This document shows, piece by piece, positions 54,399 through 61,926 of a stretch of DNA of 64,000 nucleotides (its first letter is position 1; each line of letters starts with the position of its first letter). The position numbers and the translations under genes were made by a program. The notes beneath the pieces are model-generated. The model did not search any database, was not told where the DNA came from, and was given only the letters and a program-made list of their open reading frames with translations. The DNA comes from Corallococcus coralloides DSM 2259 (GTDB lineage Bacteria; Myxococcota; Myxococcia; Myxococcales; Myxococcaceae). The stretch spans positions 1,302,001 through 1,366,000 of the forward strand of contig NC_017030.1 in NCBI RefSeq assembly GCF_000255295.1. Reading direction: 5' to 3'.

Positions 54399-56311
54399 CG
54401 CAGGGGGCGTGTCCGTCGTGTGGCGCGAGCGTGGAGTTCTCCGCCGGGTCGGCGCAGGTCGTGGTGTGCGGCCACTGCCAGACGATGGTGGCCCGCGTGG
54501 GCGCGGAGCTGGAGGACCACGGCAAGGTGGCCCGCATCGTGGAGACGGACTCCCCGCTGCGCCTGGGGCTGGAGGGCCGCGTCAACGGCACCTCGTATCA
54601 AATCGTCGGGCACCTCCAGAAGGACCACGGCGCCGGCCCCTGGGACGAGTGGTACGTGGAGATGTCCGACGGCCGCACCGGCTGGCTCAGCGAGTCCGAG
54701 GGCGCCTTCCACCTGCTCTCCGACGCGGGCGTGGAGGAGGGCCTCGAGCTGGAGAACCTCCACCCCGGCGACCGCCTGCGCCTGCGCAACCGCCCGCTGG
54801 TGGTGGAGGAGCGCGGTCACGGGCGCGTCGTCGCCGCGGAGGGCCAGCTCCCCAGCGACGTGGATCCCCAGGCGGACAGCTACTACGTGGACGCCACCGG
54901 CCCGCGCGGCCTGTTCGTCACGCTGGACTTCGGCACGCGCGACCGCGACCCGGAGGTGTTCCTGGGGCAGCGGCTGGAGCTCAAGCAGCTGGGCATCCCC
55001 GCGGGAGAGATGCGCCCTCGCGTGCGCAAGGTCCAGCTCCAGCAGGCGCGCTGCACCAACTGCAACGGCCCGCTGGAGCTGCGCGCGCCGGACCAGACGC
55101 TGCGCGTGGCGTGCCCGTACTGCGGCGCGCTGATGAGCGTGGCGCAGGGCAAGCTGGCCTTCCTCAAGCTGCTCCAGAAGCCGGAGCTGCCGGCGGCCCT
55201 CCAGCTGGGACAGAAGGGCACGCTCGACGGCACGGAGTGGATCTGCATCGGCTACCAGGAGCGCTCGTGCGTGGTGGAGGGCACGCGCTACCCGTGGATG
55301 GAGTACCTGCTCTACCACCCGGCGCGCGGCTTCACCTGGCTGATGGAGTCCAACGGCCACTGGGTGTTCCTGACGCCCCTGGCCGCCGGTGACGCGAACG
55401 TCGTGCCGCAGGTGTCCGCGCACCACGGGGGCCGCCGCTACAAGGCCTTCCAGTCCGTCACCGCCGTCACCGACGCGGTGGTGGGCGAGTTCTACTGGAA
55501 GGTCTTCCAGGGCGAGAAGGCGCGCGCCACGGAGTACGTCGCGCCGCCGTACTCGGTGAACGAGGACGCGACCGACAACGAAGTCACGTACACCCACGGC
55601 GAGTACCTCTCCCCGGAGACGGTGCGCGACGCGTTCAAGCTGAAGGAGCCGCTGCCCAGGCCCCGCGGCATCGCGCCCAGCCAGCCCAACCTGCGCCGCG
55701 AGTCGATGATGCGCACGCTGCGCTGGTCCGCGGTGTGGCTCCTGGGGCTGTTCGTCCTGGCAGGGGTGCTCCACGCGCGCGCGCTCAACGCGCGGGTGCT
55801 GGACCTGCAGGTGACGCTGCCCCGGACCGCGACCCCCGGCACCCCCGAGGCCATGCACTTCAGCGAGCCCTTCGAGCTTCAGCGGGCCGGCAACATGCGG
55901 GCGCAGATCCACATGTCGCAGGCGCTGAACAACGCCTGGGTGGGCGTGCAGGGCGACCTGGTGAACCAGGACACGCAGGACGTGGTGAGCTTCTACGAAG
56001 AGGTGAGCTACTACCACGGGCGCGACAGCGACGGCTCCTGGAGCGAGGGCGGCCAGAGCGGCAGCGTGTTCCTGTCGTCGCTGCCCAAGGGGACGTACGT
56101 GCTGCGGACGACCACGTCGTTCGACCCGGCCCTGAAGCTCGCGGGGCCCCAGCTGGGGCCGGTCGTCAGCTACCAGGTGGTGCTCACGCACGACACGCCC
56201 AACGAGAGCTGGTTCATCCTCTCGCTGGTGCTGCTGCTGGTGATTCCGGCGCTGTCGTTCTTCTTCTCCCACGGCTTCGAGACCGAGCGGTGGAAGGAAA
56301 GCAACCTGTAG
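54395..56311 (+). CDS. DUF4178 double zinc-ribbon membrane protein
   Basis: 638 aa from GTG at 54395, inside the speD stop. First zinc ribbon CPSCG...CGHC (6-29); DUF4178 domain ~55-195 (LGLEGRVNGTSYQIVGHLQKDHGAGPWDEWYVEMSDGRTGWLSESEGAFHLL...). Second zinc ribbon CTNCN...CPYCG (~220-244) followed by another DUF4178 copy (~275-400; GQKGTLDGTEWICIGYQERSCVVEGTRYPWMEYLLYHPARGFTWLMESNGHWVF). TM1 at ~445-462 (AVWLLGLFVLAGVLHA), a beta-rich domain, and TM2 near the C terminus (WFILSLVLLLVIPALSFFF). Function unknown; membrane-tied adaptor is an inference. Confidence 0.85.
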   Translation: MTQGACPSCGASVEFSAGSAQVVVCGHCQTMVARVGAELEDHGKVARIVETDSPLRLGLEGRVNGTSYQIVGHLQKDHGAGPWDEWYVEMSDGRTGWLSESEGAFHLLSDAGVEEGLELENLHPGDRLRLRNRPLVVEERGHGRVVAAEGQLPSDVDPQADSYYVDATGPRGLFVTLDFGTRDRDPEVFLGQRLELKQLGIPAGEMRPRVRKVQLQQARCTNCNGPLELRAPDQTLRVACPYCGALMSVAQGKLAFLKLLQKPELPAALQLGQKGTLDGTEWICIGYQERSCVVEGTRYPWMEYLLYHPARGFTWLMESNGHWVFLTPLAAGDANVVPQVSAHHGGRRYKAFQSVTAVTDAVVGEFYWKVFQGEKARATEYVAPPYSVNEDATDNEVTYTHGEYLSPETVRDAFKLKEPLPRPRGIAPSQPNLRRESMMRTLRWSAVWLLGLFVLAGVLHARALNARVLDLQVTLPRTATPGTPEAMHFSEPFELQRAGNMRAQIHMSQALNNAWVGVQGDLVNQDTQDVVSFYEEVSYYHGRDSDGSWSEGGQSGSVFLSSLPKGTYVLRTTTSFDPALKLAGPQLGPVVSYQVVLTHDTPNESWFILSLVLLLVIPALSFFFSHGFETERWKESNL

Positions 56312-56329
56312 CGGGCAAGGAGGTGGACG

Positions 56330-56491
56330 ATGAAGTACCTGGGCGGACTGGTGCTCGTGGCGTACGCGTGGGCCACCTATACGGGCTGGGCCCCATTCAG
56401 TGACGAAGAGCGCGGGCGGGTGACCGGCGACGTGAAGCGCGGTCCCGGCGGCGTGCTGCTGTGGACCGGTGGATTCATGGGAGGCAAGTGA
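56330..56491 (+). CDS. 53-aa membrane protein in the DUF4178-DUF350 gap
   Basis: ATG at 56330 with AAGGAGGT 5 bp upstream, a strong ribosome site. MKYLGGLVLVAYAWATYTGW makes one hydrophobic helix; the remainder is polar with a Gly-rich end (GPGGVLLWTGGFMGGK). The stop overlaps the ATG of the DUF350 gene (TGATG), so it fills the gap exactly and is probably real. I know of no family. Confidence 0.75.
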   Translation: MKYLGGLVLVAYAWATYTGWAPFSDEERGRVTGDVKRGPGGVLLWTGGFMGGK

Positions 56492-56718
56492 TGCTGTTGC
56501 TCGGAGTGGTGGTCACCCTGCAGGGAGTGCTGGCGAGCGTCATCTATTCGCTCATCGGCCTGGTGGTGTTCGTGGCCGGCTTCTACGTCATCCGCCTCAT
56601 CCTGCCGTACGACGTGCACAAGGAAATCGAGGTCGACCAGAACACCGCGCTGGGCATCGTCATCGGCTCGTTCATCCTGGGCCTGGCCATCATCATCGCG
56701 GCGGCCATCAGCGGCTGA
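56491..56718 (+). CDS. DUF350-family small membrane protein
   Basis: 75 aa from ATG at 56491. Two hydrophobic helices: VLASVIYSLIGLVVFVAGFYVIRLI and ALGIVIGSFILGLAIIIAAAIS, with the conserved DVHKEIEVDQNTALG between. This is one YjfL/DUF350 repeat. It lies between the small 53-aa protein and the aminopropyltransferase, and its start overlaps the former by 1 bp. Confidence 0.9.
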   Translation: MLLLGVVVTLQGVLASVIYSLIGLVVFVAGFYVIRLILPYDVHKEIEVDQNTALGIVIGSFILGLAIIIAAAISG

Positions 56719-56731
56719 AACACGTGACGCT

Positions 56732-58228
56732 TTGAACAAGACGCTGCTCTTCCTCACCGTCCTCGTCATCGCGACGTGCGGGCTCATCTACGAGCTCATC
56801 GTCGGGACGCTCGCCAGCTACCTGCTGGGGGACAGCATCACCCAGTTCTCCACTGTCATCGGCGGCTACCTCTTCGCCATGGGCATTGGCAGCTACCTGT
56901 CGCGCTTCGTGGAGCGCGGGGTGGCCCAGCGCTTCGTGGAGATAGAGCTGGCCGTGGCCCTGTTCGGCGGGCTGTGCGCGCCGATGCTGTTCCTCACCTT
57001 CACGCTCACCAGCGTGTTCCCCGTGGTGCTGTACGGCACCGTGCTGCTCATCGGCACGCTGGTGGGGCTGGAGATTCCCCTCCTGCTGCGCATCCTGCAG
57101 GACCAGCTCAAGTTCAAGGACCTGGTCAGCCAGGTGCTGACGTTCGACTACCTGGGCGCGCTCGCGGCCAGCGTGGCCTTCCCGCTCTTGCTGGTGCCGA
57201 AGCTGGGACTGGTGCGCACGTCGCTGCTCTTCGGCCTGCTCAACGCGGGCGTGGGGCTGTGGAGCACGTGGCTCCTGGCGCCCGTGCTGGCCAACCCCGT
57301 GCGCCTGCGCGTCAAGGCGGTGGCGCTGTGCGCGGGGCTGCTGGTGTGCTTCGCGATGGGGGACCGGCTCACCACGTTCTACGAGGACCAGCTCTACGCG
57401 GATGACGTCGTCCACGCCACGAGCTCCCCCTACCAGCGCATCATCGTCACGCGCGGCAAGCGGGGCTTCTCGCTGTTCCTCAACGGCAACCTCCAGTTCG
57501 CCAGCATCGACGAGTACCGCTACCACGAGTCCCTGGTGCACCCGGCCATGGTGCGCGCGCGGAAGGTGGAGCACGTGCTCATCCTGGGCGGTGGGGACGG
57601 GCTCGCGGCGCGCGAGGTGCTGAAGTACCCGGACGTGAAGTCCGTCACGCTGGTGGACCTGGACCCCGCCATCACCGGGCTCGCTACGAACTACCCGGAG
57701 CTGGCGGCGCTCAACCACCACGCCATGACGCACCCGAAGATGCGCGTCATCAACACGGACGCCATGCAGTTCCTGACCGAAGGCGCCAACGCCTGGGACG
57801 TCGTCATCGTGGACTTCCCGGACCCCAACAACTTCGCGTTGGGGAAGCTGTACACGACGGGCTTCTACAAGATCCTGAAGAGGCGCCTGGCACCGGGCGG
57901 CGTGGCGGTCATCCAGAGCACGAGTCCGCTGTTCGCGCGGCGCTCGTTCTGGTGCGTGGAGACCACGTTGAAGGCGGCGGGCTTCTGGACGCAGCCGTAC
58001 CACGCGCTGGTGCCGTCCTTCGGTGAATGGGGCTACGTGCTGGTGGCTCAGGAGCCGGCCGGCCGCCACCGCCCGCTGCCGGAGGGGCTGGCGTTCCTGG
58101 ACGAGGACACGCTGGAGGGGCTCACGCGCTTCTCCCCGGACATGGCAAAGCTGCCGGCGGAGGTGAACCGGCTGAACAACCAGGTGCTGGTGCACTACTA
58201 CGAAGAAGAGTGGCGCCGGTGGAACTGA
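56732..58228 (+). CDS. Membrane aminopropyltransferase (spermidine synthase-like)
   Basis: 498 aa from TTG at 56732, the only start that keeps the first helix. About seven membrane helices occupy residues 1-210 (TLLFLTVLVIATCGLIYELIVGTLASYLLGDS...). The C-terminal domain (~220-480) is SpeE-like: SSPYQRIIVT, LFLNGNLQFASIDEYRYHESLVHPAM, VLILGGGDGLAAREVLK and the active-site VVIVDFPDPNN with its catalytic Asp. It should transfer aminopropyl from decarboxylated SAM, supplied by the speD product, to an amine. Such membrane versions are common beside DUF350. Substrate not known. Confidence 0.9.
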   Translation: MNKTLLFLTVLVIATCGLIYELIVGTLASYLLGDSITQFSTVIGGYLFAMGIGSYLSRFVERGVAQRFVEIELAVALFGGLCAPMLFLTFTLTSVFPVVLYGTVLLIGTLVGLEIPLLLRILQDQLKFKDLVSQVLTFDYLGALAASVAFPLLLVPKLGLVRTSLLFGLLNAGVGLWSTWLLAPVLANPVRLRVKAVALCAGLLVCFAMGDRLTTFYEDQLYADDVVHATSSPYQRIIVTRGKRGFSLFLNGNLQFASIDEYRYHESLVHPAMVRARKVEHVLILGGGDGLAAREVLKYPDVKSVTLVDLDPAITGLATNYPELAALNHHAMTHPKMRVINTDAMQFLTEGANAWDVVIVDFPDPNNFALGKLYTTGFYKILKRRLAPGGVAVIQSTSPLFARRSFWCVETTLKAAGFWTQPYHALVPSFGEWGYVLVAQEPAGRHRPLPEGLAFLDEDTLEGLTRFSPDMAKLPAEVNRLNNQVLVHYYEEEWRRWN

Positions 58229-59850
58229 CGCGGCGCGAGCTGGTGGCCGCGTTCCTGGGCGCCTCCGTCGCGAGCGCCTGTACGCGGCAGGCCGCTCGCG
58301 CGCCGGTGCCGGGCGCCATCGTGGACCGGGCGGTGGATACCGGCCACAAGTTGCGCACAGGGCCGCTGCCGCGCGCGCAGACCTTTGAACCGGTGGACGT
58401 GTTGATTGTCGGCGCGGGCGCGGCAGGGCTGTCCGCCGCGTGGCGCCTGTCCGCCGCGGGCGTGAAGGACCTGCGCGTGGTGGAACTGGAGGCGGAGGCC
58501 GGGGGCACGTCCCGCTCCGGCCGCAACGCCGTGTCCGCGTTCCCGTGGGGCGCGCACTACCTGCCGTCCCCCCTGGAGGACACAGGGCCGGTGATGCGCC
58601 TGCTGCGGGAGATGGACGCCGTCACCGGCGTGGACGCGGAAGGCCACCCGTCGTTCGCGGAGGAGCTGCTCATCCAGGAGCCCGACGAGCGCGTCTTCTT
58701 CAAGGGCCACTGGTACGAAGGGCTGTACCTGCGCGCGGGCGCGAGCCCTGAGGACCTGGCGGAGCTGGAGCGCTTCGACGCGCGGATGAACGCCTTCGCC
58801 GCCGCGCGCGACGCGAAGGGGCGCAAGGCGTTCGCGGTGCCGGTGGCGCTCTCCAGCGACGACGCGGAGTGGACCGCGCTGGACGCGCTGAGCATGGCGC
58901 GGTGGATGGAGGCGGAGGGCTTCCGCTCGCCCCGGCTGAAGTGGTTCGTGGACTACGCGTGCCGCGACGACTACGGCGCCACCTCCGAGCACGTCTCCGC
59001 CTGGGCGGGCGTCTGGTACTTCGCCGCGCGGCAGAACGGGAAGGGCGAGCGCAGCGACGGCTTCCTCTCCTGGCCCGAGGGCAACGGCCGGCTGGTGAAG
59101 CAGCTGGCGTCGTCGCTGGGCCCTCGCCAGCTGGAGACGCAGGTGCTGGTGCACACGGTGGAGCCGGGAGAGGACGGCTGCCGCGTGCACGCGCTGGATG
59201 CGCGCACCGGGGCGCCTCGGGCCTTCCATGCCCGGCAGGTGGTGCTGGCGTGCCCGCGCTTCGTCGCCGCGCACGTGGTGGCACCGTGGCGCGAGGCCCG
59301 CCCCGCGTGGATGGACGCCTTCGTCTACAGCCCGTGGGTGGTGGCCAACCTGACGGTGTCCGCGCCGCCGGCGTCGCGAGGCTTCCCGCTGGCCTGGGAC
59401 AACGTCTTCTACGAGAGCCGGAGCCTGGGCTACGTGGTGGCCACGCACCAGTCGCTGCGCCAGGACGCGCGCGGGCCCACGGTGCTCACCTGGTATCTGC
59501 CCATGGCCGGCGCGGACGTGAAGGCGGAGCGCAATCAGGCCCTCTCCGCGACGTACGGGGACTGGGAGGCGCTGGTGATGGCGGATCTGTTGCCGGCGCA
59601 CCCCGGGGTGGGCGCGCTCGCGCAGCGGCTGGAGGTGCAGCGCTGGGGCCACGCCATGGTACGGCCCCAGCCGGGCTTCCTCTGGGGCGAGGCTCGCCGC
59701 GCCGCGCAACAGAGCCTGGGGCGGCACCTGCACTTTGCGCACACGGACCTGGGCGGCATGGCCCTCTTCGAGGAGGCCAACTGGTTCGGCGTGCAGGCCG
59801 CGGAGCGGGCCCTGGCGGGAATGGGGCTCAAGAGCGCCAGTTGGTTGTAG
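58219..59850 (+). CDS. Exported FAD amine-oxidase-like protein
   Basis: 543 aa from GTG at 58219, overlapping the previous stop by 10 bp. ELTRRELVAAFLGASVASAC has a twin-arginine (TRREL) and then a lipobox-like VASAC, so Tat export and possible lipidation. PVDVLIVGAGAAGLSAAWRLSAAGVKDLRVVELEAEAGGTSRSG is the FAD fold. The substrate-domain sequence has no well-known motif, and the C terminus (GGMALFEEANWFGVQAAERAL) resembles the FAD-contact end of flavin amine oxidases (GGxxxx-A-AA). Polyamine oxidation is an inference from neighbours. Confidence 0.85.
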   Translation: MELTRRELVAAFLGASVASACTRQAARAPVPGAIVDRAVDTGHKLRTGPLPRAQTFEPVDVLIVGAGAAGLSAAWRLSAAGVKDLRVVELEAEAGGTSRSGRNAVSAFPWGAHYLPSPLEDTGPVMRLLREMDAVTGVDAEGHPSFAEELLIQEPDERVFFKGHWYEGLYLRAGASPEDLAELERFDARMNAFAAARDAKGRKAFAVPVALSSDDAEWTALDALSMARWMEAEGFRSPRLKWFVDYACRDDYGATSEHVSAWAGVWYFAARQNGKGERSDGFLSWPEGNGRLVKQLASSLGPRQLETQVLVHTVEPGEDGCRVHALDARTGAPRAFHARQVVLACPRFVAAHVVAPWREARPAWMDAFVYSPWVVANLTVSAPPASRGFPLAWDNVFYESRSLGYVVATHQSLRQDARGPTVLTWYLPMAGADVKAERNQALSATYGDWEALVMADLLPAHPGVGALAQRLEVQRWGHAMVRPQPGFLWGEARRAAQQSLGRHLHFAHTDLGGMALFEEANWFGVQAAERALAGMGLKSASWL

Positions 59851-59876
59851 CCATCCGAAGCGGGAGGGAAGGGCAC

Positions 59877-61157
59877 ATGAAGGACAGTCGCTTCAGCCGG
59901 GCGGAGTTCCTCGGACTCACCAGCCTGCTCGCGGGCTCCACGCTGTTGCCGGGACGGAGTCATGCGGCTCCGGACGGAGGCACGCCGTCCCTGCGCACCA
60001 CCAAATCGCCGGGGCTCGTGGGCGTTCCCGCGGCGAACGCGAACGCCGCGGCCCCCAAGCCGGGTCCGCCTTCGCCGGAGGAGATGGCCCAGCTGCACCG
60101 GGCCTGCATCGCCTCCCTGCCCGTCACCTCCACGTCCGACGACGGCGCGGAGTACGTGCGCATCGGCGAGTGGATGCAGCGCCAGAAGCTGTCCAGCGAC
60201 ACGTACGGCAACGGCGACTTCGTGCAGGCCTTCGAGAAGAAGATCGCGGACCTGCTGGGCTTCGAGGACGCGTGCTTCATGCCCACGGGCACCATGGCGC
60301 AGCTCATCGCGCTGCGCATCTACGCGGACGCAAGCAACGTGCGCACGGTGGGCGTGCACCCGTCGTCGCACCACGTGCTGCATGAGGACGACGCCTACTC
60401 CGTGCTGCACCAGCTGCGCACGGTGAACCTGGGCCCGTGGACGCGGCCGCTCCTGGCGGAGGACGTGGCGAGGTCCCCCGACACGCTGGGCAGCGTCAGC
60501 GTGGAGCTGCCGGTGCGCTGGCTGGGCGGGCAGCTCCAGACGTGGGAGCAGCTCCAGGAGCTCAAGCGCACCTGCCGCGACAAGAAGGTGAAGCTGCACA
60601 TGGACGGCGCGCGGCTGTGGGAGAGCCAGCCCTTCTATGGCCGCTCCTACGCGGACATCTGCAAGGGCTTCGACTCCGTCTACGTGTCCTTCTACAAGAT
60701 GATTGGCGGCATCGGCGGCGCGATGCTGGTGGGCAGCCGCGACTTCATCAAGGAGTCGCGCGTGTGGCGCCACCGGCACGGCGGCAACCTGTTCCACCTG
60801 GCCCCGCTGGTGGCCTCTGCCGCCATGCGCTTCGACGCGGCGCTGGCCGCCATCCCCGGCTACGTGAAGCGGGCGAAGTCACTCACCGCGCTCATCGCGG
60901 CGGACTCGCGCGTCACGGTGCTGCCGCAGCCCGTGCAGACGAACATGTTCCACGTGTTCCTGCGCGGCTCACCGCAGGCCTACGCGAAGCAGCGCGACCG
61001 CATCGCGCGCGAGGACCGCGTCTGGGTGGCGTGGGGCTTCGGACAGACGCGCGTGCCCGGCGTCGTGTCCACGGAGCTGCAGGTGAGCGAGGGGCTCCAG
61101 AACATCAGCGACGCGGACGCGGCCAAGGCCTTCCTGCGCCTGCTGGAGGCGGCCTGA
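59877..61157 (+). CDS. Exported threonine-aldolase-like PLP enzyme
   Basis: 426 aa from ATG at 59877 (GGGAGGGAAGGG upstream). MKDSRFSRAEFLGLTSLLAGSTLLPGRSHAAP looks like a Tat-type leader with a single Arg, ending in an AxA cleavage. The mature part (~80-426) is fold-type I PLP of the beta-eliminating lyase family: SSDTYGNGDFVQAFEKKIADLLGFEDACFMPTGTMAQLIALR, KLHMDGARLWES, and the PLP Lys in YVSFYKMIGGIGGAML. Threonine aldolases are cytoplasmic, so an exported copy is odd. It follows the FAD gene by 26 bp in the same direction. Confidence 0.87.
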   Translation: MKDSRFSRAEFLGLTSLLAGSTLLPGRSHAAPDGGTPSLRTTKSPGLVGVPAANANAAAPKPGPPSPEEMAQLHRACIASLPVTSTSDDGAEYVRIGEWMQRQKLSSDTYGNGDFVQAFEKKIADLLGFEDACFMPTGTMAQLIALRIYADASNVRTVGVHPSSHHVLHEDDAYSVLHQLRTVNLGPWTRPLLAEDVARSPDTLGSVSVELPVRWLGGQLQTWEQLQELKRTCRDKKVKLHMDGARLWESQPFYGRSYADICKGFDSVYVSFYKMIGGIGGAMLVGSRDFIKESRVWRHRHGGNLFHLAPLVASAAMRFDAALAAIPGYVKRAKSLTALIAADSRVTVLPQPVQTNMFHVFLRGSPQAYAKQRDRIAREDRVWVAWGFGQTRVPGVVSTELQVSEGLQNISDADAAKAFLRLLEAA

Positions 61158-61178
61158 GTCCTGGCCGCCAACCCTGAC

Positions 61179-61205
61179 GTCGGGTGTCAATGTCAGACAC
61201 CCGAC
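61179..61205. terminator. Terminator between the PLP gene and the cupin gene
   Basis: GTCGGGTGTC (61179-61188) and GACACCCGAC (61196-61205) form a perfect 10-bp stem with a 7-nt loop, between convergent genes 21 bp after one stop and 28 bp after the other. It is likely bidirectional. Confidence 0.7.
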
Positions 61206-61233
61206 ATATGAAACACAGCACCGCGGCCGTGCG

Positions 61234-61665
61234 TCAGGCCGCCTTCTTGATGCTGTACTGCGGCTCCTGCGCCTGCGCCTTCAGGAAGAACTCCGAGTCC
61301 AGCAGCATCGCGATGCGGCCCTTGTCGTCGTGGAACGCGATGGGGCCGTGCGCGGTGAAGTGGATGAGCGACTCCTCCAGCGCGGTGGTGGACGGGTGCT
61401 CGGCGCCCAGCGGCTCGAACTCGTAGTCGCCCGCGCGGGTGACGCCCAGGCGGTCCTGCGTCGAGCCGGAGAGGATGAAGATCTCCGCCGGGCCCAGGTG
61501 CTTGTGCGGCGCGAAGACAGCGCCCTTCTCCATCTTCAGGATGGCGCTCCACACGCCCGTCTCCGCGCTCACGCGCAGCAGGCGGTAGGAGGTTCCAGGA
61601 CCGAGCGGCTTCCACTCGAGGTCCGCGGTGTGAACCATTCCATCCATCATCGCCATTCCGGACAT
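61234..61665 (-). CDS. ChrR-like cupin-domain protein
   Basis: 143 aa from ATG at 61665, chosen because GGAGG lies 5 bp before it; the GTG at 61677 is the alternative. One cupin fold: APHKHLGPAEIFILSGSTQDRLGVTRAGDYEFEPLGAEHPSTTALEESLIHFTAHGPIAF. The metal-type His and Glu of HKHLGPAEIF and the later His are present, as in cupin_7/ChrR C-terminal domains. No zinc-binding anti-sigma part. Function unknown. Confidence 0.85.
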   Translation of the reverse strand: MSGMAMMDGMVHTADLEWKPLGPGTSYRLLRVSAETGVWSAILKMEKGAVFAPHKHLGPAEIFILSGSTQDRLGVTRAGDYEFEPLGAEHPSTTALEESLIHFTAHGPIAFHDDKGRIAMLLDSEFFLKAQAQEPQYSIKKAA

Positions 61666-61707
61666 GAAAGCCTCCACGGTCGGCCCTGCGTCTGTGTGTC
61701 GCCATCC

Positions 61708-61738
61708 ATGATAACGCCCGGAAAGGAAATCCTTGCAA
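61708..61738 (-). promoter_or_regulatory. Possible promoter of the cupin gene
   Basis: On the reverse strand TTGCAA (61733-61738) precedes TATCAT (61708-61713) by 19 bp. This stretch of the 261-bp gap upstream of the cupin start is less GC-rich than its surroundings. A small palindrome, ACACGTGT, lies at about 61744-61751. Confidence 0.35.
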
Positions 61739-61817
61739 GTTAGTCACACGTGTCAGGTTGTTGTCTTTGAATCACCCCTTTGTCTCAGGAAGATTTCACG
61801 GCGGCTGTCCGGCGGCG

Positions 61818-61868
61818 CCGCTGCCAGTCGCATTTTCTGATCAGGCAGAAAGCATCCGGTGGCAGCGG
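61818..61868 (-). terminator. Two-step hairpin after the TPR gene
   Basis: CCGCTGCCA (61818-61826) pairs with TGGCAGCGG (61860-61868); inside, TTTCTG (61834-61839) pairs with CAGAAA (61846-61851). It lies 58 bp past the stop of the TPR gene. It could be a terminator or a processed 3' end. No T run. Confidence 0.4.
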
Positions 61869-61926
61869 ACCCAGGTGGAAAACCGCATGGCGGGCGGGCT
61901 CCACGGAGGTTGCGTGAGGCGTCCGC

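Noticed and set aside
61666-61677. GTG at 61677 as start of the cupin gene
   Set aside because: The GGAGG ribosome site overlaps that GTG codon and is correctly placed for the ATG at 61665.
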